A DNA stretch of 64,000 bases from Eutrophobius brisbanensis (GTDB taxonomy: Bacteria > Pseudomonadota > Gammaproteobacteria > Eutrophobiales > Eutrophobiaceae): positions 868,001 to 932,000 of the forward strand of contig JAYPQE010000003.1 of the NCBI GenBank assembly GCA_038131795.1. The letters are read 5' to 3'. Below the pieces are notes generated by a model, which made no database searches, was not told the DNA's origin, and worked only from the letters and a program-made list of their open reading frames with translations. The stretch's first letter is position 1; the number at the start of each line of letters is the position of its first letter. Below, piece after piece: positions 36,736-45,731 of this stretch. The position numbers and the translations under genes are program-made.

Positions 36736-37311
36736 GTGAATAAAAATACTGCGTCTGTATTCTATGTATACCTGTTTATCTCTGCCTGTGCACTCAGTCC
36801 TCAGGTAATTGACGTGTCACCTACTTTGCAGGTTGAGATGTCAGCTGCCCAGAACAAAATCAATCCGATTACTGTTGTTGTGAATGATTCCAGACCAAGC
36901 AATCAACTTGGCTCCCGAGACGGTGTATACAGTGACACTGCATTACTTACGACCAATCAGGACATGACTACTGAGATTCGCGCTGCTCTGGTGGGTGCAT
37001 TTGAATCTATTGGTTTTTCAGTATCAAATAATTTAACGCCCACAGGATTGAACGTGTCAATTTTAGAACTGTCATATAACAATCAGAAGAAAACCGCTGT
37101 AAATTCCATAACTGTACGCGCCGTTGTTAAAGTTGAATGTCGTAATCAGCAATACTCTATGGAAAATGAATACACAATAACGGATAGCCAGGACTACATT
37201 AAGCTCCCCTCTGATAAGGAAAATGTTAATATTGTAAACTCGACGTTGAGCACTGCATTAAACAGGATGTTTCAGGATGAAAAACTATTTTGCTGCCTGA
37301 GTAACCAGTAA
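36736..37311 (+). CDS. YajG-like lipoprotein
   Basis: A 191-residue predicted lipoprotein. A short hydrophobic leader ends in the lipobox ISAC (cysteine at about residue 18). The body contains VVVNDSRPSNQLGSRDG and the periodic segment EIRAALVGAFESIGFSV, as in the YajG family, whose function is not established. The start is GTG with AGAGGA eight bases upstream. It sits between two exported methyltransferase-like genes with only eight bases before the second, so these two are likely co-transcribed. Confidence 0.7.
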   Translation: MNKNTASVFYVYLFISACALSPQVIDVSPTLQVEMSAAQNKINPITVVVNDSRPSNQLGSRDGVYSDTALLTTNQDMTTEIRAALVGAFESIGFSVSNNLTPTGLNVSILELSYNNQKKTAVNSITVRAVVKVECRNQQYSMENEYTITDSQDYIKLPSDKENVNIVNSTLSTALNRMFQDEKLFCCLSNQ

Positions 37312-37319
37312 TTTATTCC

Positions 37320-38090
37320 ATGCATAGAAAAATAATATTTAAACAACTATTGTTTTTATTAGTTGCCCTGAGCGGTTTACCCCAGTATTCCCTTGCCGAC
37401 GAAAATTTACAGACCCGGGTATATTATGCCCTGAATGCACCAGATCGTCCTCCAACTGACTGGGAACGTGACTTTGACAGACGTCCCATTGAGGTCATGG
37501 ATTTCCTGGGGATCGGTGAGGGCATGACAGTCCTGGAACTCATGGCGGGAAGAGGATATTACACAGAGCTCCTCTCTGCAGCTGTAGGTACAACTGGCAA
37601 GGTGTACGCCCATAATGAATTAATGGCCATGCGTATGCGTTATGGAGCATACGAAAAGGCATTTAAAACCAGGTTGGCTGATGACCGCCTGGCCAATGTC
37701 GAGTTATGGATAGAAAAACTGGACAACTTAAAATTGCAAGGTGTTGCAGACGCGGCAACGTTAATCCTCAACCTCCATGATCTGTATATTTACGGAGGAG
37801 AAGAAAAAGCTTTAACAGTTTTGAATAATGTACTGACCGCACTAAAGCCTGGCGGTATCCTGGGAATTGTAGATCATGTTGGATCCCCGGAACAGGATAA
37901 TACGTATCTGCACCGGATAGACCCGGTAATCATTGATGAATTACTGTTCCGGGCGGGATTTGTTGTCACCGGTCGTTCAAATATTCTATATAACCCAGAA
38001 GATGATCACGCCCTTCATGTTTTTGATCCCACCATCAAAGGTCAGACAGACCGCATGATCATTCGTGCAATTAAACCCAATTACAGATAA
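37320..38090 (+). CDS. Exported methyltransferase-fold protein (second of two paralogues)
   Basis: A 256-residue protein with a signal peptide ending YSLADE (about residue 26). The methyltransferase fold shows motif I TVLELMAGRGYYTELLSAAV, then GKVYAHNE, DAATLILNLHD, and ALKPGGILGIVDHVG. It shares the layout and the opening pattern VYYALNAPDRPPTDWERD with the copy at 35830-36588, but they are clearly diverged paralogues. Both appear to belong to the exported group of predicted methyltransferases (COG4798-like). The acceptor, and whether the protein binds SAM at all, are unknown. Confidence 0.8.
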   Translation: MHRKIIFKQLLFLLVALSGLPQYSLADENLQTRVYYALNAPDRPPTDWERDFDRRPIEVMDFLGIGEGMTVLELMAGRGYYTELLSAAVGTTGKVYAHNELMAMRMRYGAYEKAFKTRLADDRLANVELWIEKLDNLKLQGVADAATLILNLHDLYIYGGEEKALTVLNNVLTALKPGGILGIVDHVGSPEQDNTYLHRIDPVIIDELLFRAGFVVTGRSNILYNPEDDHALHVFDPTIKGQTDRMIIRAIKPNYR

Positions 38091-38104
38091 CCAGACCCAT
38101 CATC

Positions 38105-38290
38105 ATGGAGACTATTCAAACTTCCAGTGTAGAGTGCCCATATTGTGGCGAGCCCGTTGAACTGGTAATAGATTGCAGTATTGAACAACAGGACTATATC
38201 GAAGATTGCTCCGTATGCTGCAGACCGATTCTAATTTCAGTTTTAATCGGGGAATTTCCGACTATCTCTGTTAAACGCGATAATGATTAA
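38105..38290 (+). CDS. CPXCG-motif small cysteine-rich protein
   Basis: A 61-residue zinc-ribbon-like protein. The paired cysteine motifs CPYCGEPVEL (residues 11-14) and CSVCCRPI give a four-cysteine site of the CPXCG family, whose function is unknown. The acidic middle IEQQDYIEDC is conserved in that family. The gene ends six bases before the converging GST gene and starts 14 bases after the second methyltransferase gene, so it is probably on that transcript. Confidence 0.8.
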   Translation: METIQTSSVECPYCGEPVELVIDCSIEQQDYIEDCSVCCRPILISVLIGEFPTISVKRDND

Positions 38291-38295
38291 TACTT

Positions 38296-38922
38296 TCAGA
38301 TTTCTGGCTTGTGCCAGACATCATATTTCTGCATCACATCGAGAAAATTCACATTCTTCTCCCACTCAGCTAACCATTTTGCCAGCCGACCGAATTCGGA
38401 GCTATCAAACCATTTACGGTCTACGCCTGCAAATTGCCTAACAAACGGAAAGATTGCCACATCGGCCAGTGTTGGAGTGTCTATCACCAGCCCCCCACCG
38501 TCATTATTATTCAATTGTGAATTTAATAGTGACAGGAATGGATCCGCCTGTTGTCGATATTCCTGCTGTGAAAATTCTGGATGACGTACATGGTATTTGT
38601 ATTTATCCAGTTTGGGTTTGAATTCAAAATCATTCTGATAGATTAACTGTAATGTTGTCTGTGTATCTCCCTGTAACCAGTCGTCTGGATCATTGCTATC
38701 CAGTGCCCACAACATGACATCCAGACTTTCGTCTATAACAGTTCCATCCGGCAATACCAGCACGGGGACGGTACCCTTGGCAGACAGGGCCAGCATTTCG
38801 GGTGGTTTATTCTTCAGACTGACTTCTCGGTGTTCCCATTGAATCCCAGCTTTTGCAAGTGCCATACGTCCACGTATGGCATACGGACAACGGCGGAACG
38901 AATACAAAACGGGTAGATTCAT
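38296..38922 (-). CDS. Glutathione S-transferase family protein
   Basis: A 208-residue GST. The N-terminal thioredoxin-like domain starts LYSFRRCPYAIRGRMALAKAG. The glutathione-binding segment VPVLVLPDGTVIDESLDVM follows at about residues 53-71. The C-terminal helical domain includes DTPTLADVAIFPFVRQFAG with the N-capping Asp. The cysteine in FRRCPYA suggests an omega- or beta-like cysteine catalyst rather than Tyr/Ser. It is the gene immediately downstream of trhO on the minus strand (24-base gap). Specific substrates are unknown. Confidence 0.88.
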   Translation of the reverse strand: MNLPVLYSFRRCPYAIRGRMALAKAGIQWEHREVSLKNKPPEMLALSAKGTVPVLVLPDGTVIDESLDVMLWALDSNDPDDWLQGDTQTTLQLIYQNDFEFKPKLDKYKYHVRHPEFSQQEYRQQADPFLSLLNSQLNNNDGGGLVIDTPTLADVAIFPFVRQFAGVDRKWFDSSEFGRLAKWLAEWEKNVNFLDVMQKYDVWHKPEI

Positions 38923-38946
38923 AACACACTATTCGACAGTCGAATG

Positions 38947-39900
38947 TCAGTTTTGATATCTTGCACCGATATGCTGCTGGTTTCTTTCCTCAGCCAAACG
39001 CACCTGTCGTTGACGTTCCTGTAAATTTTTACGCCGTTCGGGTGATAGAGTATGAAAACATTTGGGACATGAAACACCCTCCAGATAATATTCAGACTTT
39101 TGTTCTTCTATTGACACCGGATGTCGACAGGAAAAACATGCCTCATATTCACCTTTTTCAAGGGCATGATTGACAGCAACCCTTCCATCAAAGACAAAAC
39201 ATTCCCCCTCCCACAGGCTGTCCTCCCCAGGAATATCTTCCAGGTATCGTAATATTCCGCCATGCAGCTGATAAACATCCTCAAAACCTGCATCCAGCAT
39301 GAAAGAACTTGCCTTTTCGCAGCGGATACCGCCAGTACAAAACATGGCGATTTTTTTATGTTTTACTGTTTCCAGATTGTTTTTTACATACTCAGGAAAA
39401 TCTCGAAAATTTTTTGTATTTGGAAATGTTGCGTTTTTAAAGCTGCCTATCTCACTCTCATAATCGTTTCTGACATCTATGAGTATCACGTCCGGGTCAG
39501 AAATAAGCTGGTTCCACTCATGCGAAGAAACATATTTTCCAGTCTTGTTATTTGGATCAGTACCGGGGACGCCAAGGGTGACGATTTCTTTTTTCAATTT
39601 AACCTTCATCCTGTAAAAAGGATCTTGATTAAAAATTGATTCCTTATATTCAAGGTTATTAAACCTTCCATCAGCTTCTAAAAAGGCTTGAAGCCGATCA
39701 ATTGCCTCTCGACTACCGGATACCGTGGCATTAATGCCCTCTGCAGCCAGCAAGACAGTGCCTTTTATGTTTTGCCCCTCACATAATTCAAGTAATGCAG
39801 GACGCAAGTCAACATAATCATCCAATGCAACAAACTGGTAAAATGCGGCGACAATGGTCTTATTATTTTCCTGTTTTTTCTTCATAGCCAATATACTCAT
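38947..39900 (-). CDS. trhO: tRNA uridine-34 hydroxylase (rhodanese family, YceA)
   Basis: Oxygen-dependent hydroxylase that forms 5-hydroxyuridine at position 34 of tRNA, a step towards cmo5U. The 317-residue protein has the N-terminal YceA-type domain (AFYQFVALDDY ... GTVLLAAEGINATVSGS) and then a rhodanese domain (VILIDVRNDYE) with active-site Cys in MFCTGGIRCEKASSFM. A C-terminal cysteine cluster follows (CFSCRHPVS ... CPKCFHTLS). Lengths vary around 310-350 in the family. The ATG at 39900 was taken; a second ATG is at 39885. Confidence 0.93.
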   Translation of the reverse strand: MSILAMKKKQENNKTIVAAFYQFVALDDYVDLRPALLELCEGQNIKGTVLLAAEGINATVSGSREAIDRLQAFLEADGRFNNLEYKESIFNQDPFYRMKVKLKKEIVTLGVPGTDPNNKTGKYVSSHEWNQLISDPDVILIDVRNDYESEIGSFKNATFPNTKNFRDFPEYVKNNLETVKHKKIAMFCTGGIRCEKASSFMLDAGFEDVYQLHGGILRYLEDIPGEDSLWEGECFVFDGRVAVNHALEKGEYEACFSCRHPVSIEEQKSEYYLEGVSCPKCFHTLSPERRKNLQERQRQVRLAEERNQQHIGARYQN

Positions 39901-39988
39901 ACGTACTATTATATGCTCGCATTATAACATTTACTGATTTGAATTGAGATCCGAGTCCAGATTGAATTTTTATTGCTATCAACCGGGA

Positions 39989-40014
39989 TAAATTAAAATT
40001 GGAATTTTAATTTA
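39989..40014. terminator. AT-rich perfect palindrome in a 240-base gap
   Basis: TAAATTAAAATT and AATTTTAATTTA pair around GG, with the stem extended by ATCAA...TTGAT flanks. It lies in the non-coding stretch 39901-40140, downstream of the DsbA-like gene and upstream of trhO (both minus). It could end the catabolic operon or be an operator for trhO. No gene was supported in the rest of this gap. Confidence 0.35.
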
Positions 40015-40140
40015 CCTTGATGGGGTTTATCATTATGCAAATGGACACTAACAAGACTAAAAAACTGTATGAGCAAGACTCAACATTCAGGATTTTTATT
40101 TCGTAATCAGGCGTGGAATTTTTCATTTAACCAGGTCCTT

Positions 40141-40776
40141 TTAATCATATTTCTGATATACATTAAATCTTGATATATGTTCAATGATAGATTCCGGGAC
40201 ATTATAGTCATATGGTATTAAAAATAGATTTCCTTTTGTCTCCAACATCAGGCTGGGAAAGCTGGTCATTCCCATTTGCCGGGACAGGTGGATCTCCTGT
40301 TTGAGAAGTTCATTGATTTCATCTGACTGGATGTCTTTAGCAAAGCGTTTTGTGTCTAGCCCGATCTCACCTGCAAACTCCACCAGGGTATCAAGTTCAG
40401 AGGGATTCCTGGCATCCTGGTAATAACCCTGCTGAATAGTCCGGGTCATAATCTCATCATATTCCTCACCCTGTTGCCTGGCGGCGATAACCGCCCGGCA
40501 TGATAGATAGGTGGCACGCCGGGGTTGGCATTTTGCCCAGAATTCATAGTTAAACTTCACTCCTGGCACAGTCTGTTCAATCTTTTGCCAGTTAGACTGG
40601 ATATGTTCACGCATGGCGTCGGGCATTGCTTCATGGGTGTCCCTGGCAAGACCACCGAGAAGTCGTTTAAGAATTATACCGTCTGGTAAATTACCCTTAA
40701 CATGCTGGTAAGAATTAGTGAAGGCATAACACCAGCTACACATAGGATCGTGGACATAGTACAAGGTAGCAGACAC
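40141..40776 (-). CDS. DsbA-family thioredoxin-fold protein
   Basis: A 211-residue cytoplasmic-looking protein with no signal peptide. The active-site motif CSWCYAF lies at residues 13-19, after LYYVHDPM. A helical insertion with CQPRRATYLSCRAVIAARQQ and the conserved cis-Pro region MGMTSFPSLML complete the DsbA fold. It resembles the predicted disulfide isomerase group (COG3531) or FrnE-like proteins. The start is GTG. It lies 13 bases after dctM as the last gene of the catabolic operon, but its role there is unknown. Confidence 0.78.
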   Translation of the reverse strand: MSATLYYVHDPMCSWCYAFTNSYQHVKGNLPDGIILKRLLGGLARDTHEAMPDAMREHIQSNWQKIEQTVPGVKFNYEFWAKCQPRRATYLSCRAVIAARQQGEEYDEIMTRTIQQGYYQDARNPSELDTLVEFAGEIGLDTKRFAKDIQSDEINELLKQEIHLSRQMGMTSFPSLMLETKGNLFLIPYDYNVPESIIEHISRFNVYQKYD

Positions 40777-40789
40777 AGTATCTAACTAA

Positions 40790-42067
40790 TCAGAACAACA
40801 CTGACGGTAACCACAGGGACAGGGATGGTATATAGGTCACCAGTCCCAAAAATACCAGTAATACCATCAACCAGGGCAATGCCGCCCTCACCACCTGCAT
40901 AATGGACATATTGGTGATCCCGGCGGTCACAAACAGGTTCAGGCCCACCGGGGGCGTAACCATGCCGATCTCCAGGTTTACCACCATAATGATCCCCAGG
41001 TGAATGGGATCGATACCCAGTTCAGTAGCAATGGGGAGTAATATGGGTGCCAGGATGAGGATAATTCCCGTGGGTTCCATAAAGTTTCCGGCGATTAACA
41101 GCAGGATATTGACCACCAGCAGAAACTGCCACGGCTCCATACCCATGGAGATGATCTGTTCGGCGATCTCCTGGGGAATACGTTCGGTAGTGAGGACATG
41201 GGCAAATAACAGGGCATTGGCAATGAGGAACATCAACATCACCGTGACCTTGGCCGCATCCAGTAACACCGAAGGTACCTGGTAAAACTTCACATCACGG
41301 TAGACAAACACGGCAATAAAAAATGCATACATTGCCGCAACGGCGGCGGCCTCGGTGGGTGTAAAAACACCACCGTATATTCCCCCCAGGATGATGGCAA
41401 GCAGCAACAGGCCCCACAGGGAATTTCTACCTGCTACGAGGATATCTTTTAATGTGGCCTTCGGCTGCAGGGGTAGATCCAGTTTTATTGCCCTGACATA
41501 AATGGCAATCATCAACATCAGGCTCAATAATATTCCGGGGATGACACCGGCCATAAACAATCTGCCGACGGAACTCTCTGTGGCGGCGGCATAGACAACA
41601 ATCACAATGGAGGGTGGTATTAAAATTCCCAGGGTACCGGCATTACAGATCACCCCGGCGGCAAACTCTTTTGTGTAACCTGATCGCACCATACCGGCAA
41701 TAACAATGGACCCCACCGCAACGACCGTTGCCGGCGATGATCCTGATACGGCGGCAAACAACATACAGGCCAGTACCGACGCCATCCCCAGGCCACCGCG
41801 CATATGCCCGATACAGGCGTTGGCGAATGCCACCATGCGTCGGGCCACGCCGCCTGTAGTCATAAATGCTCCGGAGAGGATAAAGAACGGGATTGCCAGC
41901 AACGTGTAGTGTTCCGAGGTATTCAATAGCTTTAAAGACATGGACGCCAGAGAGGTCTGACCGAAGAACATAATGGTCAATACAGAAGATAGTCCCAGTG
42001 CAACGGCGATGGGCATGCCGGTGAGCATAAAGATAAATAACATAATGAACAGGGCGATCGTGGTCAT
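40790..42067 (-). CDS. dctM: TRAP transporter large permease (DctM type)
   Basis: A 425-residue membrane protein with 12-13 hydrophobic segments. It begins MLFIFMLTGMPIAVALGLSS. The family motifs IPFFILSGAFMTTGG, GTLGILIPPSIVIVVYA, FTPTEAAAVAAMYA and VTPPVGLNLFVTAG are all present. DctM imports organic acids by a sodium gradient together with DctP and DctQ. The dctPQM order is complete and on one strand; dctQ ends two bases before dctM. The gene company suggests a C4/C5 dicarboxylate such as itaconate or mesaconate as substrate (inference). Confidence 0.95.
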   Translation of the reverse strand: MTTIALFIMLFIFMLTGMPIAVALGLSSVLTIMFFGQTSLASMSLKLLNTSEHYTLLAIPFFILSGAFMTTGGVARRMVAFANACIGHMRGGLGMASVLACMLFAAVSGSSPATVVAVGSIVIAGMVRSGYTKEFAAGVICNAGTLGILIPPSIVIVVYAAATESSVGRLFMAGVIPGILLSLMLMIAIYVRAIKLDLPLQPKATLKDILVAGRNSLWGLLLLAIILGGIYGGVFTPTEAAAVAAMYAFFIAVFVYRDVKFYQVPSVLLDAAKVTVMLMFLIANALLFAHVLTTERIPQEIAEQIISMGMEPWQFLLVVNILLLIAGNFMEPTGIILILAPILLPIATELGIDPIHLGIIMVVNLEIGMVTPPVGLNLFVTAGITNMSIMQVVRAALPWLMVLLVFLGLVTYIPSLSLWLPSVLF

Positions 42068-42069
42068 TA

Positions 42070-42609
42070 TCAGTCCTGTTTCTCTTCGGCCGATGCATTG
42101 ACATGGTGCCTGAGGGCATCTTCGGCCTCATCCGCCACCAGGTGGGTGCTCTCGCCTTTGATTGTGCGATACAAAACCTGGCAGAAACGAATAGTGAGTA
42201 AGGCAAACCCCACTGGTAATGCCAGCCTGGGGATCCACACCGGGATGGGCAGGTCCTGAGCATAATTTCCCAGTCCATACACCATGGTAATATAATTCCA
42301 ACTGCCAATGAAAATGATGACGGAATAGGTAATACATAAAAGGGTTGCCAGAATAGTGACGTATCTGCCGATCTTCTCCCCCATCAACTTCACTACTGCA
42401 TCCATACCTATATGCGAACCTTCACGCACCCCGTATGACATACCGATAAATATCATCCAGGCAAACAGGAACGACACCAGTTCAAGGGCCCATACAAAAC
42501 TGTAGTTGAAGACATAGCGGGCAATGACCTGAGCAAAGGTCACAACTGTCATGGCTGCAAGTAAAAAGGCCACCAGACCCTCTTCCAGTTTTTCCAGCCT
42601 GCCCCACAT
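42070..42609 (-). CDS. dctQ: TRAP transporter small permease (DctQ type)
   Basis: A 179-residue membrane protein with four hydrophobic helices (about residues 13-33, 41-61, 83-105, 123-145). The DctQ signature includes ALELVSFLFAWMIFIGMSYGVREGSHIGMD. The C-terminal tail is polar and acidic. It lies between dctP (19-base gap) and dctM (2-base gap), as is normal for this transporter family. Confidence 0.93.
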   Translation of the reverse strand: MWGRLEKLEEGLVAFLLAAMTVVTFAQVIARYVFNYSFVWALELVSFLFAWMIFIGMSYGVREGSHIGMDAVVKLMGEKIGRYVTILATLLCITYSVIIFIGSWNYITMVYGLGNYAQDLPIPVWIPRLALPVGFALLTIRFCQVLYRTIKGESTHLVADEAEDALRHHVNASAEEKQD

Positions 42610-42628
42610 GACGTTTACCAGGGTCCTG

Positions 42629-43615
42629 TCAGTTATTTGCGTTTAACGCGGCATCAATAATGTCTTTACCTATCTCGGACTCATACTCCTTCCAGACAGG
42701 GGCCATGGCGGAGCGCCACTGGGCAATATCTTCAGGTGTGAGTGTCTGGATCCTGGCCTTACCGGCGGACTCAATCTCGGCGCGATGTTGTAGATTGATT
42801 TCGTTGGATAGCCTATTGGCATAGGCTGTGGCCTCAGTCATGGCTTCGGCCAGGCCGGTACGAATATCTTCAGGCAGTCCGTCCCACCAGCTGGCATTGG
42901 TGATGACCATATACAGGATAATACCGTGATTGGTCTCTGCTATGACGTCCTGGACTTCGTGATATTTTTGAGTATAGATGTTTGACCAAGTGTTCTCCTG
43001 ACCATCCACCACCCCCGTTTGCAGGGCCTGATAGACTTCACTGAATGCCATCTTCTGCGGATTGGCATCCAGTGCCCTAAACTGGGCCTGCAGGACATCA
43101 GATTCCTGGATCCGGAACTTCAGTCCTTCAACATCTACAGGACGTTGCAATTGCTCACGGTTGGTGGACAACTCTTTCATGCCATTCAACCAGTAGGCTA
43201 GGCCCTGAAATCCCTTGTCGCGCATGGCATCTAACAGTTCCACACCGGTAGTACTGTTTTGAAACCGTTGTACGGCGTCAATGTCATCAAATAAAAACGG
43301 CAGGTCAAATACCTGAAGTTTTTTTGTGTAACGGTCAAACTTGGACAAGGATGGCGCGAGAAAATGCACGTCCCCCAGTTGCAGTGCATCCATCCCTTGG
43401 TCATCATCAAACAACTGCGAATTTGGGAAGACCTGGATCTCCACCCTCCCCGGCAGTTTCTGTTCAGCCAGTTCCTTGAATTTCAATGCCCCCTGCCCCT
43501 TGGGCGTACTGTCAGCAGTGACATGACTGAACTTGATGGTAATGGGTTGTTCAGAACAGGCTGACAAGAATAATGATAAAACGATTATCCCTAGTAATTT
43601 AAAACGAACTTTCAT
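42629..43615 (-). CDS. dctP: TRAP transporter substrate-binding protein (DctP type), lipid-anchored
   Basis: A 328-residue binding protein. The leader ends in the lipobox LSACSEQP (Cys at about 20), so it is probably an anchored lipoprotein rather than a free periplasmic protein as in the classical DctP. The DctP fold follows: IKFSHVTADSTPKGQGALKF, then the carboxylate-binding arginine region KFRIQESDVLQAQFRALDA, then VVDGQENTWSNIYTQKYHEVQ. It is 19 bases upstream of dctQ and follows the hydratase gene after a 122-base gap, which could hold an internal promoter. Confidence 0.93.
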   Translation of the reverse strand: MKVRFKLLGIIVLSLFLSACSEQPITIKFSHVTADSTPKGQGALKFKELAEQKLPGRVEIQVFPNSQLFDDDQGMDALQLGDVHFLAPSLSKFDRYTKKLQVFDLPFLFDDIDAVQRFQNSTTGVELLDAMRDKGFQGLAYWLNGMKELSTNREQLQRPVDVEGLKFRIQESDVLQAQFRALDANPQKMAFSEVYQALQTGVVDGQENTWSNIYTQKYHEVQDVIAETNHGIILYMVITNASWWDGLPEDIRTGLAEAMTEATAYANRLSNEINLQHRAEIESAGKARIQTLTPEDIAQWRSAMAPVWKEYESEIGKDIIDAALNANN

Positions 43616-43737
43616 TATTTTCTCCGTGTTTGGCCACAGGAATCCTGGTATGAATCCCCCCTGGATGCATGGCAGATGAGATTAGCAAATACCCTATTGC
43701 TTAGCAAACAGACCTGAATTACAGCTATAAAACTATT

Positions 43738-44592
43738 TTAATTTTCAACTTCCAGTGTTGCTGAAACAGCCAGATTACCGGCACAGTCTTCCGCCCACAG
43801 CAACACCTTACCGTCACCCGCATTTTTTCCATATAACATTATTGGATCGCCATCGTACATAGGGCTCCTGGCAGAATAATCAAAACAGTTAATCTTGAAG
43901 TCCGGATTGGCACTTGAATAAAGTTGTATCAGCAATGTGGCAGTCAGGGGGGCGTGAACCAGCAACCCAGGGTAGCCTTCTTCTTTAACATATTCATGGT
44001 CAAAATGAATCTTGTGGGTATTGAAGGTCACGGCGGAGTAACGAAATAACACCGCGCTGTCAGGCATGAATTGCCGGGACCAGTCGTACTCCGATTCTGG
44101 TTTTGATGCCGGTTTTATGGTCGGCCTTTGTGTCGGTTCTGTGGATGCCTCCCGGTAGACTATCTTCTGTTCCTCCCTGAGCAGAAGGTCTGAACCTGCC
44201 AGGTATTCATGGTTCAAGGTAACGAAGGTCATAGGACCCGTTTTGCCCGTCTTATCTTCGATGTTAGTAATAGTGGTACGATGTAATACAGGCTGGTCCA
44301 CATACAGGGGTTTGAGATACTGAATCCTGCCGCCCACCCACATACGCCTGGGATGGCCGGTGTCAGGGATAAAATCCCCCAGTTTTTCATGGCCATCATG
44401 TCCCAGTTCCGATTGCCGGGTATAGGGAAACATGGCCAACCAGTGGCCAGTGGGAGGCACCCGGTTGTCCGGCCAGGGTGGTTCGTCATAATCCATTAAT
44501 GCGGCCAGGCCCTGGATACGATCGGATGAAATTCGCATCGTCTCTTCGTGCACCCTGCCGATATATTCACGCCAATCCCGATTGTCTACCAT
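43738..44592 (-). CDS. Hot-dog-fold CoA hydratase, likely itaconyl-/mesaconyl-C4-CoA hydratase
   Basis: A 284-residue double hot-dog protein resembling mesaconyl-C4-CoA hydratase (Meh) and the itaconyl-CoA hydratase Ich. The N-terminal half carries PPWPDNRVPPTGHWLAMF and RRMWVGGRIQYLKPL. The C-terminal half carries the MaoC-type catalytic region RYSAVTFNTHKIHFDHEY with Asp and His, then YPGLLVHAPLTATLL. The expected reaction adds water to an unsaturated C5-dicarboxyl-CoA, giving citramalyl-CoA. The CoA-transferase gene ends 11 bases upstream. The exact substrate (itaconyl- or mesaconyl-CoA) cannot be decided from the sequence. Confidence 0.82.
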   Translation of the reverse strand: MVDNRDWREYIGRVHEETMRISSDRIQGLAALMDYDEPPWPDNRVPPTGHWLAMFPYTRQSELGHDGHEKLGDFIPDTGHPRRMWVGGRIQYLKPLYVDQPVLHRTTITNIEDKTGKTGPMTFVTLNHEYLAGSDLLLREEQKIVYREASTEPTQRPTIKPASKPESEYDWSRQFMPDSAVLFRYSAVTFNTHKIHFDHEYVKEEGYPGLLVHAPLTATLLIQLYSSANPDFKINCFDYSARSPMYDGDPIMLYGKNAGDGKVLLWAEDCAGNLAVSATLEVEN

Positions 44593-44603
44593 TCCTGCCC
44601 CTA

Positions 44604-45728
44604 CTAACTGTCCGTAAACTCTGCCTTAACACGCTCGGTATGTTCTCCCAGGGCAGGCACCGATAGACTGGTGGGAGGGGCATTGTCCATTACTGCGCCA
44701 CTGGCAGTGAGTTCAACAGGACCATGGGGAGAATCTACGGTAACCGTTCTGCGTTGTGGGTGTTCCAGGACATCTCCTGGCAAGTTCAGACGGCCACAGG
44801 CGATGTTATTGTTCAATAACAATTCCATCAGGCCCTGTTGATCATAGTTTGAAAACACACCTATGATGATTTCATCCAGCGCGGCGCGATTTTCCACCCG
44901 CTTCGATACTGTTACAAATCGCTCATCTTCCGCCAGTGATTCATTCCCTAGCACACCTTCACAAAACACCTTCCACTCTCGTTCATTCTGTATGGAAAAC
45001 ACGACGCCCTTGCCATCACCAGCAGGATACATGCCATATGGGGCTATAGTGGCATGGTTCATGCCCGCCCGTGGAGTGTCTATGCCACCATAGGCCTTAT
45101 GTAACAGTGGCACGTTCATCCAGTCAGTAATGACACTGAATAATGAGACTTTAATATACGTGCCGCTGTTGGTCTTGCTACGCTTGATCAATGCCCTGAG
45201 GATGGCACCGTAAGCCGTCATCCCGGTACTGATATCACATAATGATATACCTACCCGTGCAGGGCCTTCTGCAGTCCCTGTCACCGATGACAGGCCGGAC
45301 TCTGCCTGCACCAGAAGGTCATAGGCCTTTATCTTTGCAAAGGGCCCTTCCTCGCCATAACCTGAGATACTGCACATGATCAGTTGAGGATTGATCTCTT
45401 TCAGGCTTTCATAGTCCAGTCCCAGGGAAGCAACGGCCCCGGCCCGTAAATTCTGGATAAACACATCGGCCTGTTGCAAAATATTAAATAATACCTTCCG
45501 GTCCGCATTGTCTTTCACATCCAGACACACCGACTCCTTGCCGCGATTGAGCCAGACAAAATAGGCACTCTCGCCATTCACTACATGATCATAATTTCGC
45601 GCAAAGTCGCCTTCTGCCCGTTCTATCTTAATCACCCTGGCCCCGGCCTCGGCAAGCAGGTTACTGGCATAGGGTGCCGCCACCGCCTGCTCCAGGGTGA
45701 CCACCAGGATACCGTCAAGATCACTCAT
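44604..45728 (-). CDS. CaiB/BaiF-family CoA-transferase, likely itaconate CoA-transferase
   Basis: A 374-residue family III CoA-transferase. It opens with LDGILVVTLEQAVAAPYASNLLAEAGA and ARVIKIERAEGDFARNYD. LNRGKESVCLDV and the likely catalytic Asp in KAYDLLVQAESG follow. In the Pseudomonas itaconate locus a family III transferase (Ict) moves CoA from succinyl-CoA to itaconate. The gene neighbours (hydratase, CitE-type lyase, acyl-CoA dehydrogenase, TRAP transporter) match that locus. It starts three bases after the acyl-CoA dehydrogenase stop. Related enzymes use mesaconate or malate, so the donor and acceptor remain inferred. Confidence 0.83.
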   Translation of the reverse strand: MSDLDGILVVTLEQAVAAPYASNLLAEAGARVIKIERAEGDFARNYDHVVNGESAYFVWLNRGKESVCLDVKDNADRKVLFNILQQADVFIQNLRAGAVASLGLDYESLKEINPQLIMCSISGYGEEGPFAKIKAYDLLVQAESGLSSVTGTAEGPARVGISLCDISTGMTAYGAILRALIKRSKTNSGTYIKVSLFSVITDWMNVPLLHKAYGGIDTPRAGMNHATIAPYGMYPAGDGKGVVFSIQNEREWKVFCEGVLGNESLAEDERFVTVSKRVENRAALDEIIIGVFSNYDQQGLMELLLNNNIACGRLNLPGDVLEHPQRRTVTVDSPHGPVELTASGAVMDNAPPTSLSVPALGEHTERVKAEFTDS

Positions 45729-45731
45729 CTG

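Noticed and set aside
40070..40174. A 34-codon plus-strand frame with a hydrophobic end
   Set aside because: No ribosome site, runs into the antisense of the DsbA-like gene, and matches nothing known.
44229..44489. Overlapping frame inside the hydratase gene
   Set aside because: A shadow in another frame with no start signal; the hydratase frame carries the conserved motifs.
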